Shown: positions 39,728 to 53,076, counted from the first letter of the stretch. The stretch: DNA of 64,000 nt from Diospyros lotus (GCF_014633365.1 NC_068341.1:21496339-21560338); one strand, 5' to 3'. Program-made: numbers and translations. The notes: generated by a model not told the origin, from the sequence alone.

Positions 39728-39870
39728 AAAAAAAAAAAAAAATCGGGCTTTGTGGGCCACCAAAACCCGGCCATCGGGTTTTGTAGCCCACGAACCCGGC
39801 AATCGGGTTTTGTGGCCCACGAAACCCGGCCATCGGGCTTTGTGGCCCACAAAGCCCGAAAATTATTTTT
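39728..39870. repeat. Representative hairpin core of a satellite monomer
   Basis: Described for one clean monomer, but the pattern recurs in most. The left arm TCGGGCTTTGTGGGCCAC (39743-39760) is the perfect reverse complement of GTGGCCCACAAAGCCCGA (39842-39859), giving an 18-bp stem over an 81-nt loop. An A-tract lies outside the left arm and a T-rich tract outside the right arm, so the stem can extend imperfectly. At the right arm a second perfect palindrome, CGGGCTTTGTGG / C / CCACAAAGCCCG (39834-39858), could form its own hairpin. Between the arms lie direct subrepeats of about 30 bp. Any structural role is inference. Confidence 0.85.
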
Positions 39871-42800
39871 TTTAATTTTTCTTCAAATTAATATGTTCTA
39901 TTAGCACTAAAATGATATCTCTTAATGTTATTTGGGTAAACCCGAATGTATATATCGCAACAAAGTCATTATTTTTCACTTTGTGTGAGGATGTCCATCC
40001 TCCATCAACACAACCAACACATGATCAGTTGCTAGTAATAATATTGGACAAAGCAATATAATAACGCTATGATAATAAATTTGCACAAAAATTAGAGTGC
40101 AATTTGTTAACAATCACTATTATTTGAGACTATACTAGTGGGAAACTTCAAAAAAAAATTCAATTGCAAGAAAAAAAAAATCGGGCTTTGTGGGCCACCA
40201 AAACTCGGCCATCGGGTTTTGTGGCCCACGAACCCCGCAATCGGGTTTTCTGGCCCACGAAACTCGTCCATCGGGCTTTGTGGCCCACAAAGGTCGAGGA
40301 TGATTTTTTTTAATTTTTCTTGATTTTTCTTCAAATTAATATGTTCCATTAGCACTAAAATGATGTCTTTTAAAGTTATTTGCGTAACCCGAATGTATAT
40401 ATATATCACAACAAAGTCATTATTTTTCACTTTGTGTGACGATGTCCATCCGCCATCAACACAACCAACACATGATCAGTTCCTACTAATAATATTGGAC
40501 AAAGCAAGATAATAACGCTATGATAATAAACTTGCTCAAAAATTAGAGTGTAATTTCTTAGCAATCACTATTATTTGAGACTATACTAGTGGAAAACTTC
40601 AAAAACAATTCAATTGCAAAAAAAAAAAAAAAAACTCGAGCTTTGTGGGCCACCAAAACCCGGCCATCGGGTTTTGTGGCCCACGAACCCAGCAATCGGG
40701 TTATTCTGGCCCACGAAACCCGGCCATCGGGCTTTGTGTCCCACAAAGCCCGAAAATGATTTTTTTTTATTTTTCTTCAAATTAATATGTTCCATTAGCA
40801 CTAAAATGATGTCTTTTGAAGTTATTTGGGTAAACCCGAATGTTTATATCACAACAAAGTCATTATTTTTCCTTTGTGTGAGTATGTCCATCCACCATCA
40901 ACACAACCAACACATGATCAATTGCTACTAATAATATTGGACAAAACAAGATAATAACGCTATGATAATAAACTTGCTAAAAAATTAGAGTGCAATTTCT
41001 TAACAATCACTATTATTTGAGACTATATTAGTGGGAAACTTCAAAAAAAATTCAATTGCAAAAAAAAAAAATCGAGGTTTGTGGGCCGCCAAAACTCAGC
41101 CATCGGGTTTTGTGGCCCACGAAACTCGTCCATCGTGCTTTGTCGCCCACAAAGTTCGTGAATAATTTTTCTTAATTTTTCTTCAAATTAATATGTTTTA
41201 CTAGCACTAAAATGATGTCTTTTAATGTTATTTGGGTAAATCCGAATATATATATCACAACAAAGTCATTATTTTTCACTTTGTGTGAGTATGTCCATCC
41301 ACCATCAACACAACCAACCCATAATCAATTGCTACTATTAATATTGGACAAGGCATGATAATAACGCTATGATAATAAAATTGCTCAAAAATTAGAGTGC
41401 AATTTCTTAACAATCACCATTATTTGAGACTATACTAGTGGAAAACCTCAAAACAAATTCAATTGCAAAAAAAAAAAAAAAAAACAGGCTTTGTGGGCCA
41501 CCAAAACCCGGCCATCGGTTTTTGTGGCCCACGAACCCGGCAATTGGGTTTTTTTGGCCCACGAAACCCGGCCATCAGGCTTTGGGGCCCACAAAGCCCG
41601 AAAATGATTTTTTTTTATTTTTCTTCAAATTAATATGTTCCATTAGCACTAAAATGATATCTTTTAATGTTATTTGGGTAAACCCGAATGTTTATATCAC
41701 AACAAAGTCATTATTTTTCACTTTGTGTGAGGATGTCCATCCACCATCAACACAACCAACACATGATCAATTGCTACTAATAATATTGGACAAAGCAATA
41801 TAATAACGCTATGATAATAAACTTGCTGAAAAATTAGAGTGCAATTTCTTAACAATCACTACTATTCAAGACTATACTAGTGGGAAACTTCAAAAAAAAT
41901 TCAATTGCAAAAAAAAAAAAAAAAAAAAATCGGGCTTTTTGGGCCACCAAAACTCGGCCATCGGGTTTTGTGGCCCACGAACCCGGCAATCGGGTTTTGT
42001 GGCCCACGAAACTTGTCCATCGGGCTTTGTGGCCCACAAAGATCGAGAATGATTTTTTTTCATTTTTCTTGATTTTTCTTCAAATTAATATGTTCCATTA
42101 GCACTAAAATGATGTCTTTTAATGTTCTTTGGGTAAATCCGAATATATATATATCACAACAAAGTCATTATTTTTCACTTTGTGTGATGATGTCCATCCA
42201 CCATCAACACAACCAACACATGATCAATTGCTACTAATAATATTGGACAAAGCAAGATAATAACGCTATGATAATAAACTTGCTCAAAAATTAGATTTTA
42301 ATTTCTTAACAATCACTATTATTTGAGACTATACTAGTGGAAAACTTAAAAAAAAATTCAATTGCAAAAAAGAAAAAAAAAATCGAGCTTTGTGGGCCAC
42401 CAAAACCCGACTATCGGGTTTTGTGGCCCACGAACCTGGCAATCGGGTTTTTCTGGCCCACGAAACCCGGCCATCGGGCTTTGTGGCCCACAAAGCCCGA
42501 AAATGATTTTTTTTTTATTTTTCTTCAAATTAATATGTTCCATTAGCACTAAAATGATGTCTTTTAATGTTATTTGGGTAAATCCGAATATATATATATC
42601 ACAACAAAGTCATTATTTTTCACTTTGTGTGATGATGTCCATCCACCATCAACACAACCAACACATGATCAATTGCTACTAATAATATTGGACAAAGCAA
42701 GATAATAACGCTATGATAATAAATTTGCTCAAAAATTAGAGTGTAATTTCTTAACAATCACTATTATTTGAGACTATACTAGTGAAAAACTTCAAAAAAA

Positions 42801-45800
42801 TTCAATTGCAAAAAAAAAAAAAAACAATTCGAGGTTTGTGGGCCACCAAAACCCGGCCATCAGGTTTTGTGGCCCACGAACCCGGCAATCGGGTTTTATG
42901 GCCCACGAAACCCAGTCATTGGGCTTTATGGCCCACAAGGCCTGAAAATTAGTTTTTTTAATTTTTCTTCAAATTAATATGTTCCATTAGCCCTAAAATG
43001 ATGTTTTTTAAAGTTATTTGGGTAAACTCGAATGTATATATATCACAACAAAGTCATTATTTTTCACTTTGTGTGAGGATGTCCATCAACCATCCACACA
43101 ACCAACACATGATCAGTTACTACTAATAGTATTGGGCAAAGCAAGATAATAACGCTATGCTAATAAACTTGCTCAAAAATTAGAGTGTAATTTCTTAACA
43201 ATCACTATTATTTGAGACTATACTAGTGGAAAACTTCAAAAAAAATTCAATTGCAAAAAAAAAAAAAGAAGTCGAGCTTTGTGGGCCACCAAAACCTGGC
43301 CATCGGGTTTTGTGGCCCACGAACCCGGCAATCAGGTTTTCTGGCCCACGAAACCCGGCAATCGGGCTTTGTGGCCCACAAAGCCCGAAAATGATTTTTT
43401 TTTATTTTTCTTCAAATTAATATGTTCCATTAGCTCTAAAATGATGTCTTTTAAATTTATTTGGGTAAACCCGAATATTTATATCACAACAAAGTCATTA
43501 TTTTTCACTTTGTGTGAGGATGTCCATCCACCATCAACACAACCATCACATGATCAATTGTTACTAATAATATTGGACAAAACAAGATAATAACGCTATG
43601 ATAATAAATTTGCTCAAAAATTAGAGTGTAATTTTTTAACAATCACTATTATTTGAGACTATACTAGTGAAAACTTCAAAAAAAATTCAGTTGCAAAAAA
43701 AAAAAAAAAAAAAAACAGAGCTTTGTGGGCCACCAAAACTTGGCCATCGAATTTTTTGGCCCACGAACCTGGCAATTGGGTTTTTCTAGCCATCGAAACC
43801 CGGCCATCAGGCTTTGTGGCCCACAAAGTCCGAAAATAATTTTTTTTTATTTTTCTTCAAATTAATATGTTCCATTAGCACTAAAATGATGTCTTTTGAA
43901 GTTATTTGGGTAAACCCGAATGTTTATATCACAACAAAGTCATTATTTTTCACTTTGTGTGAGGATGTCCATCCACCATCAACACAACCAACACTTGATC
44001 AATTGCTACGAATAATATTGGACAAAACAAGATAATAATGCTATGATAATAAACTTGCTAAAAAATTAGAGTGCAATTTCTTAACAATCACTATTATTTG
44101 AGACTATACTAGTGGGAAACGTAAAAAAAAAATCAATTGCAAAAAAAAAAAAAAAAAAAATCGGGTTTTGTGGGCCACCAAAACTTGGCCGTCGGGTTTT
44201 GTGGCCCACGAACCCAGCAATCGGGTTTTGTGGCCCACGAAACTCGTCCATCGGGCTTTGTGGCCCACAAAGTTCGTGAATGATTTTTCTTAATTTTTCT
44301 TGATTTCTCTTCAAATTAATATGTTCTACTAGCACTAAAATGATGTCTTTTAATGTTATTTGGGTAAATCCGAATGTATATATATCACAACAAAGTCATT
44401 ATTTTTCACTTTGTGTGGAAATGTCCATCCACCATCAACACAACCAACCCATAATCAATTGCTACTAATAATATTGGACAAGGCAAGATAATAACGCTAT
44501 GATAATAAATTTGCTCAAAAATTAGAGTGCAATTTCTTAACAATCACGATTATTTGAGACTATACTAGTGGAAAACCTCAAAAAAAATTCAATTGCAAAA
44601 AAAAAAAAAAAAATCGGGCTTTGTGGGCCACCAAAACCCGACCATCGGTTTTTGTGGCCCACGAACCCGGCAATCGGGTTTTTCTGGCCCACGAAACCCG
44701 GCCATCAGGCTTTGGGGCCCACAAAGCTCGAAAATGATTTTTTTTATTTTTCTTCAAATTAATATGTTCCATTAGCACTAAAATGATGTCATTTAAAGTT
44801 ATTTGGGTAAACCTGAATGTTTATATCACAACAAAGTCATTATTTTTCACTTCGTGTGAGGATGTCCATCCACCATAACACAACCAACACAAGATCAATT
44901 GCTACTAATAATATTGGACAAAGCAGGATAATAACGCTATTATAATAAACTTGCTCAAAAATTAGAGTGTAATTTCCTAACAATCACTATTATTTGAGAC
45001 TATACCAGTGGGAAACTTAAAAAAAAAAATCAATTACAAAAAAAAAAAAAAAGTCGGGCTTTGTGGGCCACCAAAACCCGGCCATCGGGTTTTGTGGCCC
45101 ACGAACCCGGCAATCGTGTTTTGGGGCCCACAAAACCCGTCCATCAGGCTTTGTGGCCCACAAAGCCCGAATTTTTTTTTTTTTATTTTTCTTAAAATTA
45201 ATATATTCTATTAGCACTAAAATGATGTCTTTTAATGTTATTTGGGTAAATCCGAATGTATATTTATCACAACAAAGTCCTTATTTTTCACTTTGTGTGA
45301 GGATGTCCATCCACGATCAAGACAACCACCCCATAATCAATTGCTACTAATAATATTGGACAAGGCAAGATTATTACGCTATGATAATAAACTTGCTAAA
45401 AAATTAGAGTATAATTTCCTAACAATCCCTATTATTTGAGACTATACTAGTGGAAACTTCATAAAAAATTCAATTGCAAAAAAAAATCGGGCTTTTTTGG
45501 CCACCAAAACCCTGCCATCGGGCTTTGTGGCCCACGAAACCCGGCCATCGGGCTTTGTGGCCCACAAAGTCCGAATTTTTTTTTATACTTTTTTTTATTT
45601 TTCTTCAAATTAATATGTTTAATTAGCACTAAAATGATGTCTTTTAATGTTATTTGGGTAAACCCGAATGTATATATCACAACAAAGTCATTATTTTTCA
45701 CTTCGTGTGCGGATGTCCATCCACCATCAACACAACCAACTCATGATCAATTGCTACTAATAATATTGGACAAAGCAAGATAATAACGCTATGATAATAA

Positions 45801-46736
45801 ACTTGCTTAAAAATTAGAGTGCAATTTCTTAACAATCACTACTATTTGAGACTATACTAGTGGAAAGCTTCAAAAAAAATTCAATTGCAAAAAAAAAAAA
45901 AAAATCGGGCTTTGTGGGCCCCCAAAACCTGGCCATCAGGTTTTGTGGCCCACGAACCCGGCAATCGGGTTTTTCTGGCCGACGAAACCCGGCCATCGAG
46001 CTTTGTGGCCCACAAAGCCCAAAATGATTTTTTTTTATTTTTCTTCAAATTAATATGTTCCATTAGCACTAAAATGATGTCTTTTAAAGTTATTTGGGTA
46101 AACCCGAATATTTATATCACAACAAAGTCATTATTTTTCACTTTGTGTGAGGATGTCCATCCACCATCAACACTTCCAACACATGATCAATTGCTACTAA
46201 TAATATTGAACAAAGCAAAATAATAACGCTATGATAATAAACTTGCTAAAAAATTAGAGTGCAATTTCTTAACAATGACTATTATTTGAGACTATACTAG
46301 TGGGAAACTTCAAAAAAAATTCAATTACAAAAAAAAAAAAAAAAGTCGGGCTTTGTGGGCCACCAAAACCCGGCCATCAGGTTTTGTGGCCGACGAACCC
46401 GGCAATCGGGTTTTGTGGCCCACGAAACCCGGCCATCGGGCTTTGTGGCCCACAAAGCCCAAAAATTATTTTTTTTAATTTTTCTTCAAATTAATATGTT
46501 CCATTAGCACTAAAATTATATCTTTTAATATTATTTGGGTAAACCCGAATGTATATATCACAACAAAGTCATTATTTTTCACTTTGTGTGAGGATGTCCA
46601 TCCACCATCAATACAACCAACACATGATCGATTGCTACTAATAATATTGGACAAAGCAAGATAATAACGCTATGATAATAAACTTGCTTAAAAATTAGAG
46701 TGTAATTTCTTAACAATCACTATTATTTGAGACTAT

Positions 46737-49700
46737 ACTAGTGGAAAACTTCAAAAAAAATTCAATTGCAAAAAAAAAAAAAAAATTCGAGCTTTGTGGG
46801 CCACCAAAACCCGGCCATCGGGTTTTGTGGCCCACGAACTCGGCAATCGGGTTTTGTGGCCCACAAAACCCGGTAATCGGGCTTTATGGCCCACAAAGCC
46901 CGAAAATGATTTTCTTTAATTTTTCTTCGAATTAATATGTTCCATTAGCACTAAAATGATGTCTTTTCATGTTATTTGGGTAAACCTGAATGTATATATC
47001 ACAACGAAGTCATTATTTTTCACTTTGTGTGAGCATGTCCATCCACCATCAACACAACCAACACATGATCAGTTACTATTAATAATATTAGACAAAGCCA
47101 GATAATAACACTATGATAATAAACTTGCTCAAAAATTAGAGTGGAATTTCTTAACAATCACTATTATTTAACATTATACTACTGAAAATCTTCAAAAAAA
47201 ATTTAATTGCAAAAAAAAAAAAAATTGGGCTTTGTGGGCCACCAAAACTCAGTCATCGGGTTTTGTGGCCCACGACCTCGGCAATCGGGTTTTTCTGGCC
47301 CACGAAACCCGGCCATCGGGCTTTTTGGCCCACAAAGCCCGGAAATGATTTTTTTTTCATTTTTCTTAAAATTAATATGTTCCGTTAGCACTAAAATGAT
47401 GTCTTATAAAGTTATTTGGTTAAACCCGAATGTTTTATATCACAACAAAGTCATTATTTTTCACTTTGTGTGAGGATGTCCATCCACCATCAACACAACC
47501 AACACATGATCAATTGCTACTTATAATATTGGACAAAGCAAGATAATAACGCTATGATAATAAACTTGCTCAAAAATTAGATTGTAATTTCTTAACAATC
47601 ACTATTATTTGAGACTATACTAGTGGAAAACTTAAAAAAAAATTCAATAACAAAAAAAAAAAAAAAAAAGTCGGGCTTTGTGGGCCACCAAAACCCGGCC
47701 ATCGGGTTTTGTTGCCCACGAACCCGGTAATCGGGTTTTGTGGCCCAGGAAACCCGGCTATTGGGCTTTGTGGCCCACAAAGCCCGAAAATTATTGTTTT
47801 TAATTTTTCTTCGAATTAATATGTTCCATTAGCACTAAAATGATATCTTTTAATGTTATTTGGGTAAATCTGAATGTATATATCACAACAAAGTCATTAT
47901 TTTTCGTTTTGGGTGAGGATGTCCATCCACCATCAATACAACCAACACATGATCAATTGCTACTAATAATAATAGAGAAAACAAGATAATAACGCTATGA
48001 TAATAAATTTGCTCAAAAATTAGAGTGTAATTTCTTAACAATCACAATTATTTGAGACTATACTAGTGGAAAACTTCAAAAAAAATTCAATTGCAAAAAA
48101 AAAAAAAAATTCGAGCTTTGTGGGCCACCAAAACCCGGCCATCAGGTTTTGTGGCCCACGAACTCGGCAATCGGGTTTTGTGGCCCACAAAATCCGGTAA
48201 TCGGGCATTATGGCCCACAAAGCCCAAAAATGATTTTCTTTAATTTTTCTTCGAATTAATATGTTCCATTAGCACTAAAATGATGTCTTTTCATGTTATT
48301 TGGGTAAACCCGAATGTATATATCACAACAAAGTCATTATTTTTCACTTTGTGTGAGCATGTCCATCCACCATCAACACAACCAACACATGATCAGTTAC
48401 TATTAATAATATTAGACAAAGCCAGATAATAACACTATGATAATAAACTTGCTCAAAAATTAGAGTGCAATTTCTTAACAATCACTATTATTTAAGATTA
48501 TACTAGTGGAAAACTTCAAAAAAAATTCAATTGCAAAAAAAAAAAAAAACAATCGGGCTTTGTGGGCCACCAAAACTCGGTCATCGGGTTTTGTGGCCCA
48601 CGACCTCGGCAATCGGGTTTTTCTGGCCCACGAAACCCGGCCATCTGGCTTTGTGGCCCACAAAGCCCGAAATGATTTTTTTTTTTATTTTTCTTAAAAT
48701 TAATATGTTCCGTTAGCACTAAAATGATGTCTTATAAAGTTATTTGGTTAAACCCGAATGTTTTATATCACAACAAAGTCATTATTTTTCACTTTGTGTG
48801 AGGATGTCCATCCACCATCAACACAACCAACACATGATCAATTGCTACTTATAATATTGGACAAAGCAAGATAATAACGCTATGATAATAAACTTGCTCA
48901 AAAATTAGATTGTAATTTCTTAACAATCACTATTATTTGAGACTATACTAGTGGAAAACTTAAAAAAAAATTCAATAACAAAAAAAAAAAAAAAAGTCGG
49001 GCTTTGTGGGCCACCAAAACCCGACCATCGGGTTTTGTGGCCCACGAACCCGGCAATCGGGTTTTGTGGCCCACGAAACCCGGCTATTGGGCTTTGTGGC
49101 CCACAAAGCCCGAAAATTATTGTTTTTAATTTTTCTTCGAATTAATATGTTCCATTAGCACTAAAATGATATCTTTTAATGTTATTTGGGTAAATCTGAA
49201 TGTATATATCACAACAAAGTCATTATTTTTCGCTTTGGGTGAGGATGTCCATCCACCATCAATACAACCAACACATGATCAATTGCTACTAATAATAATA
49301 GAGAAAACAAGATAATAACGCTATGATAATAAATTTGCTCAAAAATTAGAGTGTAATTTCTTAACAATCACAATTATTTGAGACTATACTAGTGGAAAAC
49401 TTCAAAAAAAATTCAATTGCAAAAAAAAAAAAAAAAAAATCGGGCTTTGTGGGCCACCAAAACCCGGCCATCAGGTTTTGTGGCCCACGAACTCGGCTAT
49501 CGGGTTTTTTGGCCCACGAAATCCGGTAATCGGGCATTATGGCCCACAAAGCCCGAAAATGATTTTTTTTAATTTTTCTTCAAATTAATATTTTCCATTA
49601 GCACTAAAATGTTGTCTTTTCATGTTATTTGGGTAAACCCAAATGTATATATCACAACAAAGTCATTATTTTTCACTTTGTGTGAGGATGTCCATCCACC

Positions 49701-49830
49701 ATCAACACAACCAACACACGATCAGTTACTATTAATAATATTAGACAAAGCAAGATAATAACACTATGATAATAAACTTGCTCAAAAATTAGAGTGCAAT
49801 TTCTTAACAATCACTATTATTTAAGATTAT
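46737..49830. repeat. Three-monomer higher-order repeat of about 1.32 kb
   Basis: The altered monomer start ATTTAA followed by a degraded ACTAGTG lies at about 47170, 48495 and 49822, a period of about 1325 bp. Shared markers include the ATTCTTCGAATTAATATG tail, CACGACCTCGGCAATCGG in the core, the GTTTTATATCACAAC tail, and the AATAATAATAGAGAAAACAAG variant at about 47970 and 49293. The block 46.7-48.06 kb matches 48.06-49.39 kb almost throughout. Confidence 0.85.
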
Positions 49831-51029
49831 ACTAGTGAAAAACTTCAAAAAAAATTCAATTGCAAAAAAAAAAAAAAAAATCGGGCTTTGTGGGCCACCA
49901 AAACCCGGCCATCGGGTTTTGTGGCCCACGAACCCAGCAATCGGATTTTGTGGCCCACGAAACCCTGCCATCGAGCTTTGTGGCCCACAAAGCTCGAAAA
50001 TTATTTTTTTTAATTTTTCTTCAAATTAATATGTTCCATTAGCACTAAAATGATATCTTTTAATGTTATTTGGGTAAATCTGAATGTATATATCACAACA
50101 AAGTCATTATTTTTCGCTTTGGGTGAGGATGTCCATCCACCATCAACACAACCAACACTTGATCAATTGCTACTAATAATAATGGACAAAGCAAGATAAT
50201 AACGCTATGATAATAAACTTGCTCTAAAATTAGAGTGTAATTTCTTAACAATCACAATTATTTGAGACTATACTAGTGAAAAACTTCAAAAAAAATTCAA
50301 TTGCAAAAAAAAAAAAAAAAAAATCGGGCTTTGTGGGCCACCAAAACCCGGCCATCGGGTTTTGTGGCCCACGAACCCGGCAATCGGGTTTTTCTGGCCC
50401 ACGAAACCCGTCCATCGGGCTTTGTGGCCCACAAAGCCCGAAAATTATTTTTTTTATTTTTCTTAAAATTAATATGTTCTGTTAGCACTAAAATGATGTC
50501 TTTTAAAGTTATTTGGGTAAACCAGAATGTTTATATCACAACAAAGTCATTATTTTTCACTTTGTGTGAGGATGTCCATCCACCATCAACACAACCAACA
50601 CATGATCAATTGCTACTAATAATATTGGACAAAGCAAGATAATAACGCTATGATAATAAACTTGCTCTAAAATTAGAGTGTAATTTCTTAACAATCACTA
50701 TTATTTTAGACTATACTAGTGAAAAACTTCAAAAAAAATTCAATTGCAAAAAAAAAAAAAAAAAAATTCGAGCTTTGTGGGCCACCAAAACCCGGCCATC
50801 GGGTTTTGTGGCCCACGAACCCTGCAATCGGGTTTTGTGGCCCACGAAACCCGGTCATCGTGCTTTATGGCCCACAAAGCCCGAAAATGATTTTTTTTAA
50901 TTTTTCTTCAAATTACTATGTTCCATTAGCACTAAAATGATGTATTTTAATGTTATTTGGGGTAAACCCGAATGTATATATCACAACAAAGTCATTATTT
51001 TTCACTTTGTGTGAGGAACAACTACAAAA

Positions 51030-51215
51030 ATTCATTTGTCATTTCCAAGTTTTTCATTTTTTCCTCTCAATCTATGGGTTCCAGTAACACTAAAATGATC
51101 TCTTATTACGTTGTTCGAGTTAGTTGAAGGTAGAATGCATAACAAATACATGATGAATTGTTCTAACTACTAACATTGGATCAACATGATGTAATGATCT
51201 TCAAATTACCCCATA
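51030..51215. repeat. Strongly diverged satellite monomer relic at the array edge
   Basis: Just outside the homogeneous array, the segment containing GTTCCAGTAACACTAAAATG, then GATCTCTTATTACGTTGTTCG, and further on ACATGATGAATTGTTCTAAC and ACATTGGATCAACATGATG aligns by eye, in order, with the conserved monomer tail (GTTCCATTAGCACTAAAATG; ACACATGATCAATTGCTAC; ATATTGGACAAAGCAAGAT). Similarity is clear but low. The hairpin core is absent. It is either an old degraded edge monomer or single-copy sequence related to the satellite progenitor. Confidence 0.6.
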
Positions 51216-51274
51216 AGTGTAATTTCAAAATTTCGACAGAGTCGCCCTTGTTTCTTAGACATTGAACTTGCATT

Positions 51275-51350
51275 AGAGACTCAGTCTCTATGTTCAACAA
51301 CATAATAACATGACAATATTTACCATCCCAACATTAGAGACTCAGTCTCT
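51275..51350. repeat. Two copies of a 15-bp palindrome in a short direct repeat
   Basis: AGAGACT-C-AGTCTCT occurs at 51275-51289 and 51336-51350 inside a longer direct repeat (CATTAGAGACTC...CAACAACATA) spaced 61 bp. The remaining AT-rich DNA from 51216 to 51547 shows no gene. I do not recognise a function. Confidence 0.8.
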
Positions 51351-51959
51351 CTTCCCAACAACATACTGTCACCACAACCACTTATCCCTTACCATCAACA
51401 ACACCGCAAACCACATTTCATCAAGTGAGCAATTTGCTATTTGCTATACCTATATAAAAATATACAACATTTGAACTAGATGAAAATAAAAACACAAAAC
51501 GAAGAATCTTCTAATCTATTGATCTATAAGTATACTATCGTGCTATGTGTAACGCCCCGCTCCCACTTACGGGTGTTACTCGTGAACAATTACCCGAACT
51601 GTTCACCTTCCCGGTCTGAGATGAAGGGTGGACTATGTTTCAAGAAGAAACGCCCTAGGTGGGAACTAGGCTTCGTCTGGCCCTTCGCTTACCCAGGATC
51701 CATAAACGCCCTAGGACCTTGCGAGTTTCTTATAAACGAAGAAATAACCCGCTACACCGCCCAAGGGCTTCAAGATGTTTCTTAACACTGGGCTAGACTA
51801 AGGGGAAAACTCATACTTAGAAAAATCCTCCAATTCTTCCAACATTTCATCGCTCGGGGACTCCTTCGGGGATTTTATAATTTTTTCTATAGCCCAAAAT
51901 CTCTCAAAATTGGGCCCTATTATTTCCCCTCTTATTCCCCTAATTTTTAAAATTTCCCC

Positions 51960-52140
51960 CCCCCCTTTTTTTTTTTTCCCCGCGCGGGCCCACGACCGGC
52001 TGGGCCCGACCGTGCGCTGCCGGGGGCGGCTGCGGCCCGCGGCTGTGCGGGCTGGCCCAGCAGCAGCCGCGCGGGCTGGCCGTGCGCCTGCCGCGCGCCC
52101 ACCCGCGCGCGCGTGCGCGCCCCCTACTGCCTGCCGACCT
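51960..52140. other. Extremely GC-rich patch in the solo LTR
   Basis: A run of C then T (51957-51978) is followed by about 160 bp of almost pure G and C with repeated GCCCG, GCGCGC and CGGCC units, in an otherwise AT-rich region. It lies downstream of the inferred LTR transcription start, like the smaller GC-rich patch in the LTR at 30710-30770. Long open frames on both strands here reflect composition and are not genes. Confidence 0.85.
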
Positions 52141-53076
52141 GCTGCTCCCCAAAATTTTCCAGCAACCCATTTTTTTTTAAATTCCAACTTTCCAACACCC
52201 CAAAAATGCCCAAATTCTCCAGATTTTCCTTTCCATATATACACATCAAAATATACCCTTTGGGCTTAAAGAAACCCTTACACAAAGCATATACAATTTA
52301 AGCATAAATTTCACCATTTGAAAAAAATATTCAATGTCTTCATGCTCAAGCCTCTTTCTCTTGCCAAACCCTTCCATAACATGCTTCAATACCTACAAGA
52401 GGTCAAATAAACCTCATGAGCTCCAAGAGCTCAATAAGGGTGCAATGACATAAAGTATGGAAATTAACAATATAGATGCCAATGCCATATGCAAGTGCCT
52501 AGGGTTCCAATACCTCAACCCTCAACGTTAAAGGCTTCAACATACCCATCCAACACACAATTTCATGGCCATGAGTCTCATGCATACAAGCATATGCAAA
52601 GCAAGCACAAAAATGTTAAAATGCATACAAGAGTCATGCTAGCCCCCATCCACTTGGAGCTTTCCCCTTACCTCAATACTCCATGGACCTTCAAGTTTCC
52701 AACAACTTCAAGCCTCCAAAATCACTTCCTTTAATTTCCTCAAACTCCTTGAAAGAACCTTGAACAAAAATAAATCCCATGGATTTAGAAGAAATAAAAT
52801 TAGGAAAAAGGGAAGGAAACCTAGCCTTCAATGGCTAGCCAAATAATACCTTCCTTACCTTTGGGGCTCTTTGGACTTGAAGAAATCCTCCTAGCCTCAA
52901 ATCCCCTTTGCTTCCACAATCTACAAGCTTCAAGACTTTCTTTGCCTTCGATTCTTTGCTCCTCCATTCTTCTTTATTTCTTTAAATGGCCAAAGGGAAG
53001 ACTTCCTCCATCTTCCTTTCTTTTCTTTCTTAAGACTCTTCAAATGGAAAAACTTGAGCTTGAAGGTCCACTTCCC

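Larger units (their letters stand above)
34805..45000. repeat. Recurring two-monomer module in block C
   Basis: A monomer ending its core with AGTTCGTGAAT and TTTCTTAATTTTTC occurs at about 34967, 38970, 41155 and 44272. Each time it is followed by a monomer with the variant CGGTTTTTGTGGCCC and a GGGGCCCAC-type third subrepeat (about 35340, 39335, 41515 and 44645). Spacing is irregular (about 4.0, 2.2 and 3.1 kb), so this is an older or rearranged higher-order pattern, not a clean tandem. Confidence 0.65.
34541..51017. repeat. Satellite array, block C (about 38 monomers)
   Basis: Same family and orientation as the other blocks. It resumes inside the T-tract segment at 34541 and ends within the conserved tail at TCACTTTGTGTGAGGA (51017). 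The first-core variants AATTCGAGC and AGTCGGGC are common here. One monomer has a (TA)n expansion in the tail (36824-36842). A few monomers lack the first subrepeat, for example the one starting near 36140. Confidence 0.97.

Noticed and set aside
39728..39870. CENP-B-box-like motif in the satellite core
   Set aside because: TTCGT and CGGG are both present, but the required spacing and the central A do not match. No acceptable box was found.
1..51017. Dozens of open frames of 60-130 codons in the satellite blocks on both strands
   Set aside because: They follow the 30-bp subrepeat and poly(A)/poly(T) runs (poly-Lys and poly-Phe), change frame with A-tract length, and show no domain. They are repeat artefacts.
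51798..52301. Arg/Ala/Pro-rich open frames on both strands in the solo LTR
   Set aside because: They are caused by the GC-extreme patch and lie wholly inside a solo LTR with confirmed ends.
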